Source: Bacillus sp. FJAT-44742 (GTDB taxonomy: Bacteria; Bacillota; Bacilli; Bacillales; Marinococcaceae). Taken from it: a stretch of 64,000 nucleotides of DNA. Where the stretch lies: the NCBI RefSeq assembly GCF_002797315.1, contig NZ_KZ454936.1:2117645-2181644 (forward strand), in the 5' to 3' direction. The position numbers and the translations under genes were made by a program. Every line of letters begins with the position of its first letter. Position 1 is the stretch's first letter. This document shows positions 1 through 9,091 of this stretch, piece by piece. The notes below the pieces were generated by a model that was given only the letters and a program-made list of their open reading frames with translations, was not told where the DNA came from and made no database searches.

Positions 1-708
1 TTCTGGTCCCAGAAATCTTATATACGAGGCGTAAAGAATCCCGGCGAGACCTGCAAATATGGAGGAGAGCACAAAAGCAAGGAGTTTGTTTTTCATCACT
101 GAAATCCCGATTGTTTTTGCAAGGTCCTCACTGTTGCGAATAGCGGTAAAGGTTCTTCCCAGCAGAGAATGAACGATTCTTCTCATAAGAAAAATCGTTA
201 CGAGAAGAAAAAAGATCACAAAATAATACTGGCTGGTGATTGACTGAAACGTCACGGGACCGATGCCATCGGGTGCGGAAATTCCTATCAATCCCCTGAC
301 TCCTCCCGTCAGTTCATCCCATTTATAAATGACAAGATAAATTAAGAAACCTACAGACATGGTGTAAATCGCAAAAAAATGTGATTTAGTCCGCAAAGCG
401 ACAAGCCCAATCAAAAGGCCAAACACAGCCGTTATAGCGAGTGAGAGAAAAAAAGCTGCCCAAAAAGGAATTCCTGCATTTAACGTAAGCAGGCCCAGCG
501 AGTAGGCACCTATTGCGAAGAATCCTGCGTGGGCCAGTGATAGCTGGCCAATATAGCCGGTGATCAAATTAAGACCGTACACCGCAATTGACCAAATCCC
601 TATCAATATACCAATTTGGATAAAATACTGGTTCGGCAGGATGAGGGGAAATAATAAAGCAATGACAGCCAAAGTAATGAGCCATCCATGTTTTTTAAAA
701 AAAGTCAT
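1..708 (-). CDS. livM: Branched-chain amino acid-type ABC transporter permease LivM (partial, runs off the window)
   Basis: Reading the minus strand from the ATG at 706-708 gives a hydrophobic protein with the LivM landmarks: several membrane segments, a GYIGQLSLAHAGFFAIGAY-type segment near residue 45 and LLGRTFTAIRNSEDLAKTIGI near residue 165. The C-terminus lies outside the window. Its start overlaps the livH stop as ATGA, which indicates translational coupling. LivM pairs with LivH to form the membrane channel of a HAAT-family importer. Here the pair lies downstream of acyl-CoA catabolic genes, so the substrate may be a carboxylic acid rather than an amino acid; that part is inference. 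Confidence 0.9.
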   Translation of the reverse strand, partial: MTFFKKHGWLITLAVIALLFPLILPNQYFIQIGILIGIWSIAVYGLNLITGYIGQLSLAHAGFFAIGAYSLGLLTLNAGIPFWAAFFLSLAITAVFGLLIGLVALRTKSHFFAIYTMSVGFLIYLVIYKWDELTGGVRGLIGISAPDGIGPVTFQSITSQYYFVIFFLLVTIFLMRRIVHSLLGRTFTAIRNSEDLAKTIGISVMKNKLLAFVLSSIFAGLAGILYASYIRFLGPE

Positions 709-1571
709 CCTTGCACCCCCCTGACAAACAGCCCCGTAGGCTTAACGGTCAAAATAAGAACAAGCAGAACAAAAGCAATTAAATCACTGTATTCGGCTGA
801 AATATAAGTTGCTCCCAGGCTCTCTGAAATTCCCAGGATATAGCCTCCTACAATTGCCCCGGGTATGCTTCCCATCCCTCCAAGAATGATAATGACGAAA
901 GCTTTCATTATAACGAGATTCCCCATACTCGGATAAACCAGGTTGATGGGAGCTGCCAGTGAAGCAGCAGCAGCAGCCAGGCCGCCGGCAATAGCAAAGG
1001 TCAGCATAGCCACTTTGTTTGCATTGATCCCAACCAGAAAGGCTCCTTCCCTGTTTTGAGCCATCGCGACTATAGAAGAACCTGTCATCGTTCTTGTTAA
1101 AAAAAGATGTAGGATAAGCATCAAAAACAAAGCCGCTCCAATGATAATCAATCGCTGCAAAGTAACGGTCATCCCAAGAAAATTAATGGATTCTCCATAC
1201 GGAGTAACCATGCGTTGGTACTGACTTCCCCAGACCAAATGAGCAAAGGCTTCCAGAAAAAAGAGAATACCAATGGCTGCAATCATCATGGGAAGAGGAT
1301 TATTTTGATCAAGACGGCTGAACACCAGACGTTCAGTTATTATCGCAAGCAGGGCCACCATTAAAACTGATATACCTACGGCAAGCCAGTAGTGTACCCC
1401 CATTGCTGTCATGACAGTCAAAGTAAGATAAGCTCCAATCATGTACATTGCTCCATGGGCAAAATTCGGAACATGCAAAATGCCAAATATAAGAGTTAAA
1501 CCTAAAGCAACCAGACTGTAAACGCTTCCAATCGTAATACCGTTAAACACTTGCTGAAAGAGAAATTCCAT
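705..1571 (-). CDS. livH: Branched-chain amino acid-type ABC transporter permease LivH
   Basis: This 288-residue integral membrane protein has the usual LivH length and pattern. The N-terminal GSVYSLVALGLTLIFG motif leads into about eight hydrophobic segments, and a conserved ILGGMGSIPGAIVGGYILG loop lies near residue 230. A good ribosome site (AAGGAGG) precedes the ATG. It is coupled to livM by a 4-base overlap and follows the quinone reductase gene at a 61-base gap, so it is probably the distal part of the beta-oxidation operon. No ATPase (LivG/F) or binding protein is visible; they may lie beyond the left edge. The transported compound cannot be read from sequence. Confidence 0.92.
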   Translation of the reverse strand: MEFLFQQVFNGITIGSVYSLVALGLTLIFGILHVPNFAHGAMYMIGAYLTLTVMTAMGVHYWLAVGISVLMVALLAIITERLVFSRLDQNNPLPMMIAAIGILFFLEAFAHLVWGSQYQRMVTPYGESINFLGMTVTLQRLIIIGAALFLMLILHLFLTRTMTGSSIVAMAQNREGAFLVGINANKVAMLTFAIAGGLAAAAASLAAPINLVYPSMGNLVIMKAFVIIILGGMGSIPGAIVGGYILGISESLGATYISAEYSDLIAFVLLVLILTVKPTGLFVRGVQG

Positions 1572-1632
1572 TGTATTCCTCCTTACAGAATTTTTTTGCA
1601 GAAAATTCTGGTATTAAAGTGGCTGCTTACTG

Positions 1633-2616
1633 TTATGGTACAAGAATAAGTTTCCCTGACGTTTCTCTTCCTTGAAGCTTTCGGTGAACATCAGCTGCTT
1701 CTTCGAGGGGGAAGACGCCGCCGATTTTGAGCTTAACCTCTCCTTTTTGAATGTAGGTAAAGATATCTTTTAAGCTGCTTTCCAGCAAGTGAGGCTTACT
1801 CATGATCTGCGGCAGGAAAAAACCGATGACACTTTGATTTTTTTCCATTAATGAAGAAGGATAAAATCTGCTTTGCTCCCCGCTTGCTACTCCATAAATG
1901 ACCAGCCTCCCAAAGGGAGCTAAACAATTCAGAGTCTGGTTAAAGACTCTTCCGCCAGCCATTTCCAAAGCCACATCCACGCCTTTTCCTTTTGTTATTT
2001 CCATGGTCTCTTCTTCCCATAGCTCGTTTGTATAATCAATGGTGTGATCGGCTCCAAGCTCTTTGGCAAATTGTCTCTTTTCTTCCGTACTGGCTGTACC
2101 GATGATCTTTCCCGCTCCAAAAATTCTGGCAAGCTGAACCGCAAATATCCCAACTCCCCCGGCAGCCGCATGAACCAGAACGGTTTCCCCCTTCTCCATT
2201 CTCCCCATAGTTTTTAAAACATGGTAAGCACTTAACCCTTGCAGTGGGATGGAAGCAGCCGTCTGTTCATCAAGATTTTCCGGAAGGGGGATAAGTGCTC
2301 TTTCGTCAGCTACTGTGTACTCCGCATAGCCTGTCGCACGTCTGCTTCCCAATAAGGTCACAACCCTGTCTCCAGCTTTAAATCTTTTCACACCCGCCCC
2401 TGTTTCAATAATAACCCCGGCTACCTCAGAACCAGGGACATACGGCAGAGGAGTGTCAACAACATACTGACCTTCTCTTCTTGCCGTATCTGCATAATTA
2501 ACACCTATTGCCTTAATTTCGATGAGTATTTCATTTTCTTTTGGGCTCGGTTTCTCTAAATCTACAAGACGTAGTACGTCAGGACCGCCAAATTTCTCTA
2601 ACTGTACTGCTTTCAT
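1633..2616 (-). CDS. Zinc-independent quinone oxidoreductase (MDR family)
   Basis: This 327-residue medium-chain dehydrogenase/reductase resembles NADPH:quinone reductase. It has an N-terminal GroES-like domain and a Rossmann domain with the signature VLVHAAAGGVGIFAVQLAR around residues 146-164. I see none of the cysteine and histidine ligands expected for zinc-type alcohol dehydrogenases. The start ATG has a clear AAGGAGG site. It lies between an enoyl-CoA hydratase and livH in one minus-strand run. A likely role is reduction of an enone or quinone intermediate of the catabolic route, but the substrate is unknown. Confidence 0.88.
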   Translation of the reverse strand: MKAVQLEKFGGPDVLRLVDLEKPSPKENEILIEIKAIGVNYADTARREGQYVVDTPLPYVPGSEVAGVIIETGAGVKRFKAGDRVVTLLGSRRATGYAEYTVADERALIPLPENLDEQTAASIPLQGLSAYHVLKTMGRMEKGETVLVHAAAGGVGIFAVQLARIFGAGKIIGTASTEEKRQFAKELGADHTIDYTNELWEEETMEITKGKGVDVALEMAGGRVFNQTLNCLAPFGRLVIYGVASGEQSRFYPSSLMEKNQSVIGFFLPQIMSKPHLLESSLKDIFTYIQKGEVKLKIGGVFPLEEAADVHRKLQGRETSGKLILVP

Positions 2617-2645
2617 CCTTAATTCCTCCTTGTATACAAATAGTT

Positions 2646-3422
2646 TTATCTTCCTGAAAAGGATGGTGCTCTCTTTTCCACAAAGGCTTGTACGCCTTCT
2701 TGATGGTCTTCACTTGCCACCATCAATGTTTGTGAGATTCGCTCCTCCTGAAGTATTTCTTCAAGGGAAGCATTCAATGAATGATCCATTACCTTTTTCA
2801 TCATGCCGTAAGCCCTTATTGGCCCTCTGGCAATCCGGGCGGCGTAGGACTCTGTCTTTTCTTTCATTTCATCAGGATCAAAAAGCTGATTTACTATGCC
2901 CATTTCATAGGCACGCTCAGCTTCAATCGCTTCTCCGCTAAACATAATTTCTTTCGCACGGTGAATTCCCACTAGTTTTGGAAGGAAGTATGAGCCGCCT
3001 CCATCAGAAATTAATCCCACTTGTCCAAAACTCATCGCAAACTTACTGTCTTTGGATGACACGATCAGGTCACACGCTAACGCCAGGTTGAAGCCCGCTC
3101 CGGCGGCAAAACCGTGAACCGCTGCAATGATAGGCTTTTCAACTCTTTTAATTTTTTTAATAACTTCATTTAAGCGTTCAATATGGCTATACACCTTTGC
3201 CGGTGTGGCCTCTCCCATGCTTTTCACGTCTCCTCCAGCACTAAAGGAACGACCCGCGCCTGAAAGGACAACCGCTTTCACGGCACTCTTTTCTTCTGCC
3301 TCGGACAAGGCTTGAAGTAATCCTTCCATCATATCGGGACTGAAAGCATTTAGACGTTCAGGCCTGTTTAAGGTTACATGCATAACTCCTTGTCTCTCTT
3401 CAACCAGTAAGTGATTACTCAT
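2646..3422 (-). CDS. Enoyl-CoA hydratase/isomerase family protein (first copy)
   Basis: This 258-residue crotonase-fold protein contains the oxyanion-hole segments SAGGDVKSM (residues 61-69) and AAVHGFAAGAGFNLALACDL (around 98-117), plus a long C-terminal helical part ending in EKRAPSF, as in PaaG/PaaF-type hydratases. The residue at the second catalytic glutamate position appears altered (SDGGGSYFLPKLVG), so it may be an isomerase or act on an unusual substrate. An AAGGAGG site precedes the ATG. It is the second crotonase of this locus (the other is at 8312-9091), suggesting two different acyl-CoA chemistries. Confidence 0.88.
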   Translation of the reverse strand: MSNHLLVEERQGVMHVTLNRPERLNAFSPDMMEGLLQALSEAEEKSAVKAVVLSGAGRSFSAGGDVKSMGEATPAKVYSHIERLNEVIKKIKRVEKPIIAAVHGFAAGAGFNLALACDLIVSSKDSKFAMSFGQVGLISDGGGSYFLPKLVGIHRAKEIMFSGEAIEAERAYEMGIVNQLFDPDEMKEKTESYAARIARGPIRAYGMMKKVMDHSLNASLEEILQEERISQTLMVASEDHQEGVQAFVEKRAPSFSGR

Positions 3423-3491
3423 CGTTTCTCCTCCTTTTTTAGATCCCTTCTTGCGAAGAAGGAAGTCACCTTGATCAATCTTTAAAGCCTA

Positions 3492-4265
3492 TTATTTTGC
3501 CAGCCATCCCCCATCTGCGAGAAGGTCGCTTCCAGTCATATAAGACGCTTCCTCTGAGGCAGCAAAGGCAATCACATTGGCTATCTCTTCAGCCCTTCCT
3601 GTTCGTTCAAGAAGCGTGTGACGCCTGACGGCTTTTTGAAATTTTTCGTTTTCCAGACTTTTTTCTGTGAGCGGCGTATCAATAAAACCAGGAGACACAG
3701 AATTAACCCGGATTCCAAAAGGAGCACATTCACTAGCCATTGTTTTTGTAAGATTTAGAACTCCTGCTTTCGAAGCACTATAGTGAGGAATATTATTTCC
3801 TGGCTTATGGCCGGATAAAGATGATACATTCACGATGGACGGTCTTACGTGAGGCTGTCTGTCAGTATCTTTCTTTAATAAAGGGAGCAGTTCTTTAGCG
3901 ACAAGAAAGACACTGTTTAGATTTAAACGCTGGACACTTTCCCATTCATCCAAGGAAAGAGAGAATAAGCTGCCCTTCATTCCTGATCCACCTGCATTAT
4001 TGATAAGAATATCCAGATGGCCGTACTTGTCTTCAATAAAGCCGGCCAGTTCATGCACCTCCTTTTCCACAGTAACATCTGCTTGAAAGACGTCAGCTTT
4101 GCCCCCTTCCTCTTTTATTTCACTCTGTACCTTCATCAGCTTTTCTTTCGTACGGCCAGTGAGGATGACTTCCCCTCCCTCTCTGGCAAATTTCTTTGCT
4201 GTGGAAGCTCCAATGCCGCTTCCTCCTCCGGTAACAAGTACAAAATAGTCATTGAATTTCCCCAT
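3492..4265 (-). CDS. Short-chain dehydrogenase/reductase (SDR), first copy
   Basis: This classical SDR has the cofactor motif TGGGSGIG near the N-terminus, NNAGG after strand 4, the catalytic Ser in NVSSLSG and YSASK, and ends in DGGWLAK. The ATG at 4265 is chosen because GGGAGGAAAGC lies directly upstream; a longer in-frame start at 4313 would run into the preceding gene. Length is about 257 residues, normal for FabG-like enzymes. It follows the long acyl-CoA dehydrogenase by 14 bases. It could be a 3-oxo or 4-oxoacyl reductase, or a 2,4-dienoyl-CoA reductase-like enzyme. Confidence 0.88.
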   Translation of the reverse strand: MGKFNDYFVLVTGGGSGIGASTAKKFAREGGEVILTGRTKEKLMKVQSEIKEEGGKADVFQADVTVEKEVHELAGFIEDKYGHLDILINNAGGSGMKGSLFSLSLDEWESVQRLNLNSVFLVAKELLPLLKKDTDRQPHVRPSIVNVSSLSGHKPGNNIPHYSASKAGVLNLTKTMASECAPFGIRVNSVSPGFIDTPLTEKSLENEKFQKAVRRHTLLERTGRAEEIANVIAFAASEEASYMTGSDLLADGGWLAK

Positions 4266-4279
4266 TGCTTTCCTCCCTG

Positions 4280-6028
4280 TTAGACAGAATAAGCATATTG
4301 ACTGTACATCCAATCAGCGATTTCTCTTTTCCCTTGTAAACTACCAGGGAAATGAAAGGATAAGAGTCGGTTGTAAATGGCTTCTCTAACCTCCCCTGAG
4401 CTTTCTTCCAGCAGCAAGGAAGGCTCCAGCTGGCGGATAAGGGAAATAACAGAGCAAGCCGTGTCCTCTAAAATCGTTTCTGTAAGGAGATGCTTGATCT
4501 TTTCTTGTTGTTCAGAATTGGCAGCTGCAGCCTTTTTAGTACGAAGGACAGCTGATTCTGCAGCATATAGAAGAATGGCTATCTCTGAAAGCTTCATCAC
4601 GACCTCTTGTTTATCTTCTAACTTCTCCCCATATACATCCTGAGCCTTGGCGATGAGAATGAGAAAGGAAGCTCTGACAGTATTGAGAAAATCCTCCCAG
4701 CTTTGACCTTTTTGTGATAATATTTCTTTGGCTCCACTGTGGGCTGCCTGAAATGCCAGTTCCCCTTTTAACGATTTTTTCATAAACTGCCCAGATACAA
4801 GAAGACGATTAATTTCATTCGTTCCTTCAAAGATCCGATTAATTCTCGAATCCCTGTACATTTGTTCGATTCTGTATTCTTTTATAAAACCTGCTCCTCC
4901 ATGAAGCTGCACAGCCTCGTCAGTGACCTGATCGAGCGTTTCAGATCCATATACTTTACAGATCGCGCATTCAAGAGAGAATTCAGCTAATTTCCTTGTA
5001 ACGATAGATGAGTCATTTTCTTCATACAGCTCACCTAAAGCTTCTTCAAGTAAAAAAGCTGTCCGGTATTGAAGAGATTCAGAGGCATATAGTCTTGCAG
5101 CCATCAAAGCTATCTTTTCTTTCGTCGCTCCAAAATCAGCGAGCTTTCTTCTGAATTGCTTCCTTTCCCCAGTATGAGTTAATGCAAGCTCAAATGCCTG
5201 TTTGGATGCACCAGTACAGGCTGCTCCCAAATTAAAGCGTCCAAGGTTTAAAACGTTAAATGCGATAAGATGACCTTTCCCTGTTTCCCCGAGAAGATTT
5301 TCCACAGGAACCTGGCAGTCTTCCATGATTACTGACCTCGTTGATGAACCGCTGATTCCCATTTTTTTCTCCTCGGGTCCAAGGCTTAAGCCAGGAAAAT
5401 CTTTCTCTACAATAAAGGCAGAAAACTGACCATCAATTTTGGCGTAAACAATAAAAGTATCGGAAAAAACCGCATTCGTGATATAAATCTTTGTTCCGTT
5501 TAATAAATAATGAGTTTTCTCGTCATTAAGGACTGCTGTTGTTTTACCAGACATGGCATCCGAGCCGGCAGAGGGTTCTGTTAAGCAGTAAGCTCCGAGA
5601 TATTCACCACTTGCAAGCTTTGGAAGATACTTTTCTTTTTGATATGCTGTTCCATAGTAAGTAATGGGAAGCGTTGCAATGCACGTATGATTGGAATGAG
5701 CAACCCCGTAGCTGCCTGTTCCTCCAATCGTCTCTCCAACCAGTGCTTTGCTTATTTTATCCAGCCCCAGTCCCCCGTAAGATTCTGAGACACTGTGAGC
5801 TAATAAACCCAGGTTTCCAGCTTCTTTTAATAGGCGGACGGTCAAATCAAAATCTTGATTTTCTATTGCCTCTCTTTGAGGCTCCACTTCTTTTTCAACA
5901 AACTGCCGGGCAGTTTTCGCAATCATTTTCTGTTCTTCGGTGAAATCCTCCGGGGTAAATATTTCTTCATGGCCTTGTTGATGGACGAGGTAAGAGCCTC
6001 CTTTGGTCTGTGTGCTCACTTCCTTCAC
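4280..6028 (-). CDS. fadE: Long-form acyl-CoA dehydrogenase (FadE/YusJ type)
   Basis: This acyl-CoA dehydrogenase of about 582 residues has the C-terminal extension typical of Bacillus FadE. Landmarks are YCLTEPSAGSDA (flavin-binding strand), LHGGAGFIKEYRIEQMYRDSR and FEGTNEINR with the usual flavin contacts. It carries out the first FAD-dependent oxidation of beta-oxidation. I choose GTG at 6028: AAGGAGG sits 8 bases upstream, whereas the longer in-frame ATG at 6049 has no good site. The ribosome site and start lie inside the end of the ComB-like gene, giving a 62-base overlap and probable coupling. Confidence 0.9.
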   Translation of the reverse strand: MKEVSTQTKGGSYLVHQQGHEEIFTPEDFTEEQKMIAKTARQFVEKEVEPQREAIENQDFDLTVRLLKEAGNLGLLAHSVSESYGGLGLDKISKALVGETIGGTGSYGVAHSNHTCIATLPITYYGTAYQKEKYLPKLASGEYLGAYCLTEPSAGSDAMSGKTTAVLNDEKTHYLLNGTKIYITNAVFSDTFIVYAKIDGQFSAFIVEKDFPGLSLGPEEKKMGISGSSTRSVIMEDCQVPVENLLGETGKGHLIAFNVLNLGRFNLGAACTGASKQAFELALTHTGERKQFRRKLADFGATKEKIALMAARLYASESLQYRTAFLLEEALGELYEENDSSIVTRKLAEFSLECAICKVYGSETLDQVTDEAVQLHGGAGFIKEYRIEQMYRDSRINRIFEGTNEINRLLVSGQFMKKSLKGELAFQAAHSGAKEILSQKGQSWEDFLNTVRASFLILIAKAQDVYGEKLEDKQEVVMKLSEIAILLYAAESAVLRTKKAAAANSEQQEKIKHLLTETILEDTACSVISLIRQLEPSLLLEESSGEVREAIYNRLLSFHFPGSLQGKREIADWMYSQYAYSV

Positions 6029-6776
6029 GCAATTGTCCTCCTTCATCAATAATCGACCCGTCTGCCTGCATACAAGGGACGATATTCATTGTATTTTTGT
6101 TAGCGATAAACTCCAGATCCTCATGAAGACCAAAGCTTTCAAGCATGATGCCGACAGAGGAGCCTCCGAGAATAGGGAGAGCTTCATCTTTGTGACCTTC
6201 GTAAAAAAGGTGAGCAGAGCGGGCAGCATCTGTCAATGTCAGCTTAGGATCTGCCTGTAACAGGCAGTGCAGGTAATGCCCGGCACCGTAGAAATCCTCT
6301 ATACAAAACTCCCCGGCTGAACCGGCACAAATAATAACGATTCCCGAACTCATCTCTTTTACTGTCTCATCAGCCACAGCCTGGTTGTTTAATAGAGAGG
6401 AGGCGAACACCCGCCTGGCTGAACTTGACTTCCTGATCGCCACTGTCCCGTTGGTCGTACAAAGAATAACCGATTTTCCTCGCACCTTGTTTTTAAGAGA
6501 AAGAGGGGCCGGCAGATGAAAACCTTCTATTGTAATGCCATTATTTTCCCCGGCCACTGAGCACGCATTTTCTTCGAAGTCTTTTTTTCGAGTAAGGGCT
6601 TCCTCTCCCGTTAACACAGGAATGACTTCTGCTGCGCCGCACTCCAATACTGACGTAATCGTGGAGGTGGCAAGCAGGATGTCAAACACCACTACTGTTT
6701 TTCCTTCCAGCTTTCTTTCATCAATGTCTTCTTTTTTAAAAAGAAGGTGTACCTTCTTTTGCTCTTTGTTACTCAT
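5967..6776 (-). CDS. Diverged 2-phosphosulfolactate phosphatase (ComB) family protein
   Basis: This 269-residue protein is ComB/YitC-like: VVFDILLATSTITSV corresponds to the family's D-x-LRATST segment and ILCTTNGTVAIRKS to its TTNGT motif. ComB hydrolyses 2-phosphosulfolactate with magnesium. From memory of the family, the arginine of LRATST is leucine here and the GFDxGNSPxE-like segment reads GFHLPAPLSL, so substrate binding is probably changed. The tail of about 28 residues reads through the ribosome site and start of fadE. The start ATG follows the kinase stop with no gap. In a fatty-acyl operon, and next to a kinase, it may act on a phosphorylated acyl compound; this is inference. Confidence 0.75.
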   Translation of the reverse strand: MSNKEQKKVHLLFKKEDIDERKLEGKTVVVFDILLATSTITSVLECGAAEVIPVLTGEEALTRKKDFEENACSVAGENNGITIEGFHLPAPLSLKNKVRGKSVILCTTNGTVAIRKSSSARRVFASSLLNNQAVADETVKEMSSGIVIICAGSAGEFCIEDFYGAGHYLHCLLQADPKLTLTDAARSAHLFYEGHKDEALPILGGSSVGIMLESFGLHEDLEFIANKNTMNIVPCMQADGSIIDEGGQLREGSEHTDQRRLLPRPSTRP

Positions 6777-7856
6777 TTACATTATCCCTTTACGTGAAAT
6801 GTAGTCTGCGTGCTGAATTAAGGCTGCTGTTGTCTGATAAAATTTTGAAAAGCGCTGGTCGTTTGTCTGCCCTTTCTTATACCGGTAATAAATCTGCTGG
6901 GCGATAACAGCCAGTTTGAAATAAGCAAAGGTTAGATAAAAATCAATATTTTCTACATCTCTGCCCGTCTCTTTGGCATACTGTTCAACCACATCACGCC
7001 TTGTATAAAACCCAGGCTGAACAGTGGCAGGAGGCTTTCCAAAGCCCTTTTGCAAAAGCTCAGGGTCGCCGCTTTCAATCCAATAGCTAAGGGTTACACC
7101 CAAATCAGCTAAAGGATCCCCCACTGTGGCCATTTCCCAATCAAATAATCCAATGATCTTAGAAGGATCAGCAGCATCAAACATCGCGTTGTTGAATTTA
7201 AAATCGTAATGTATAACGGAAGCTTCCTTTGTTTCCGGTATTTTTTCAACCAGCTGCTTTTTCAGTTCATTTTCGCCTGGTACATCATGTGTCTTCGCAC
7301 GCTCATATCGTTTAATCCAGCCCTGAACTTGCCTCTGCATAAACCCATCTGGCTTTGTCATTTGCACAAGGGGGGTATCTTTGTAGTCCAGACTGTGAAG
7401 TTCTGCCTGCGTCTTAACCATGACCGAAGACAGCATTTTTCCTGCTTCCGGAGTAGACTTCAGGCTTTCTGGAAGGTCTGTATCTATCACCACTCCTCTT
7501 CGCCTTTCCATGACGAAAAAGGGGCTTCCAATAATTCCATGATCATCAGAGAACACATAGGGACGAGGAGCAAGTGGAAAAGAAGGATGAAGCGCTTTCA
7601 AAACCTGATACTCTCTTTCCATATCATGAGCTTTTGGAGCGACAGGTCCTAACGGCGGCCTCCTCAGCACCCCCTCCCAATCCCCGGCTTTTACCTCATA
7701 GGTTAAATTCGAATGACCTGAGGGAAACTGATTCATTTGCAGGGGCTCGTCAGGAAAATCTTCAATTGTCTTGCGCAGAAATTCCTCTAGACGCTCTATG
7801 TTTACCTCTTCACCTTCCCTGACCGGGATGGTATCTTGAAAAGTAAAAGAACTCAT
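6777..7856 (-). CDS. APH-fold phosphotransferase of the ACAD10/11-LvaA type
   Basis: This kinase of about 359 residues has the aminoglycoside-phosphotransferase fold: a nucleotide region with SNLTYEV and WEGVLRRPP, the catalytic loop VIHYDFKFNNAMF and the metal-binding segment GLFDWEMATVGDPLADLG. The start at 7856 is preferred because AAGGAG lies 8 bases upstream; GTG at 7865 and ATG at 7862 are too close to it. Family knowledge: the closest relatives are the kinase domains of ACAD10/ACAD11 and LvaA, which phosphorylate the 4-hydroxyl of 4-hydroxyacyl-CoA. Its operon neighbours are acyl-CoA enzymes, and an ACAD11-like dehydrogenase lies in the sister operon. Antibiotic resistance is unlikely. 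Confidence 0.87.
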   Translation of the reverse strand: MSSFTFQDTIPVREGEEVNIERLEEFLRKTIEDFPDEPLQMNQFPSGHSNLTYEVKAGDWEGVLRRPPLGPVAPKAHDMEREYQVLKALHPSFPLAPRPYVFSDDHGIIGSPFFVMERRRGVVIDTDLPESLKSTPEAGKMLSSVMVKTQAELHSLDYKDTPLVQMTKPDGFMQRQVQGWIKRYERAKTHDVPGENELKKQLVEKIPETKEASVIHYDFKFNNAMFDAADPSKIIGLFDWEMATVGDPLADLGVTLSYWIESGDPELLQKGFGKPPATVQPGFYTRRDVVEQYAKETGRDVENIDFYLTFAYFKLAVIAQQIYYRYKKGQTNDQRFSKFYQTTAALIQHADYISRKGIM

Positions 7857-7868
7857 GTACATCACTCC

Positions 7869-8285
7869 TTACTCCTGGGGAGTTACAGCTGATCCACTTC
7901 TGTAGCTTTTTAAGGTTTCAATCATATCCGGTGTCAGCGGCTTTGTTTTTTGTTCGTCAAAATCAAAGTGCACAATGACTGCTTTTCCTTTAGCTGTCAG
8001 TCCCTGCTCACCATATATTTCATGATCGATGTGAAAGCTTGAATTACCGATGCGGCTGACTGAGGATTCAACCTCAAGATGCTGCCCAAAATACGACTGC
8101 TGGATGTAATCACAGGTGGTAGAGGCTAAAATAAACGGCCACCGGCCAATTTCCTCCATTATTCCTAGATCTCGAAAAAGCTCCACCCTGGCTTCTTCTA
8201 AATAAATAAAATAGCTAATATTACTTACATGACCAAGAGCATCTGTTTCACTGACTCTGATTTTTACAGGGAGTCTGTGGACCAT
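7869..8285 (-). CDS. Acyl-CoA thioesterase, hot-dog fold (YbgC/FadM type)
   Basis: This 138-residue hot-dog protein opens with the thioesterase signature ETDALGHVSNISYFIYLEEAR. The aspartate in DALGHV is the expected catalytic position of the 4-hydroxybenzoyl-CoA thioesterase family. The ATG has AAGGAGG 9-10 bases upstream. It lies 12 bases before the kinase and 26 after an enoyl-CoA hydratase, within one operon. It probably releases CoA from stalled or unusual acyl-CoA esters during degradation. Confidence 0.88.
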   Translation of the reverse strand: MVHRLPVKIRVSETDALGHVSNISYFIYLEEARVELFRDLGIMEEIGRWPFILASTTCDYIQQSYFGQHLEVESSVSRIGNSSFHIDHEIYGEQGLTAKGKAVIVHFDFDEQKTKPLTPDMIETLKSYRSGSAVTPQE

Positions 8286-8311
8286 CTTCGAGAGCCTCCT
8301 TTTGTTTTCTA

Positions 8312-9091
8312 TTATCGATGCTCAAATACCGGCTTCCTTTTTTCAATAAAGGCCTGTACTCCTTCTTTAATGTCTTCTGTCTGGAACACTTCTTCAAACA
8401 GTTCTGCTTCCTTTTCTAATCCATTGTATAACCCTGTTTCCACTCCTCTGTCCACCGCTTCTTTAATCCGTGAAAGCGATTCAAGGGAATAGCCGGCGAT
8501 CTTTGAAGCCATTTCTGTTGCTTTCTTTATTCCCTCTCCTTCTGGTACCACATGGTTTACGAGTCCAAGCTTTACCCCTTCCTCAGCTGTTACCGGCTCT
8601 CCTGTGAACATGAGTTCCTTTGCTTTAGCTTCTCCAATCAGTCTTGGAAGGCGCTGTGTGCCTCCACCTCCTGGAAACAGCCCAAGCTTCACTTCAGGAA
8701 GGCCGATTTGCGCATGAGACTCTGCAATTCTTATGTCGCAGGTCAAAGCTAATTCGCAGCCGCCTCCAAAAGTCAGGCCGTTTAAAACGGCTATGGTAGG
8801 CTTAGGAAGGAAATCGATCTGGTTCAGCATTTGGTGGGTTTTCATTACGTCTTCCTTCATGCCTTGTTTACCGATGGATTCAGGAAACTCCTTAATATCA
8901 GCTCCTGCCATAAAGGCTTTCTGTCCTGCGCCTGTAAGAATCACAGCAATGATCTCCTTGTCACTTTCCACATCAGTAAATACTTCCCCAAGCTCTTTGG
9001 TGACCTGTTGATTCATAACATTTAATGGAGGGTTGTCAATTGTGACAATGCCTATTCCTTGTTCTTTTCTAAGACTTACAGTTTCACCCAT
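8312..9091 (-). CDS. Enoyl-CoA hydratase (second copy)
   Basis: This 259-residue crotonase has both oxyanion-hole motifs, AFMAGADIKEF (residues 59-69) and LNGLTFGGGCELALTCDIRIA, and the segment LPEVKLGLFPGGGGTQRLPRL that carries the second catalytic glutamate, so it should hydrate trans-2-enoyl-CoA. Its start shares one base with the stop of the preceding hydroxyacyl-CoA dehydrogenase (TAATG), with GAGGTG upstream. The pair therefore forms the hydratase and dehydrogenase steps of beta-oxidation from adjacent genes. Confidence 0.92.
   Translation of the reverse strand: MGETVSLRKEQGIGIVTIDNPPLNVMNQQVTKELGEVFTDVESDKEIIAVILTGAGQKAFMAGADIKEFPESIGKQGMKEDVMKTHQMLNQIDFLPKPTIAVLNGLTFGGGCELALTCDIRIAESHAQIGLPEVKLGLFPGGGGTQRLPRLIGEAKAKELMFTGEPVTAEEGVKLGLVNHVVPEGEGIKKATEMASKIAGYSLESLSRIKEAVDRGVETGLYNGLEKEAELFEEVFQTEDIKEGVQAFIEKRKPVFEHR

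Noticed and set aside
6777-7856. Aminoglycoside resistance gene
   Set aside because: The APH fold is present but the context and sequence match the ACAD10/11-LvaA kinase group.
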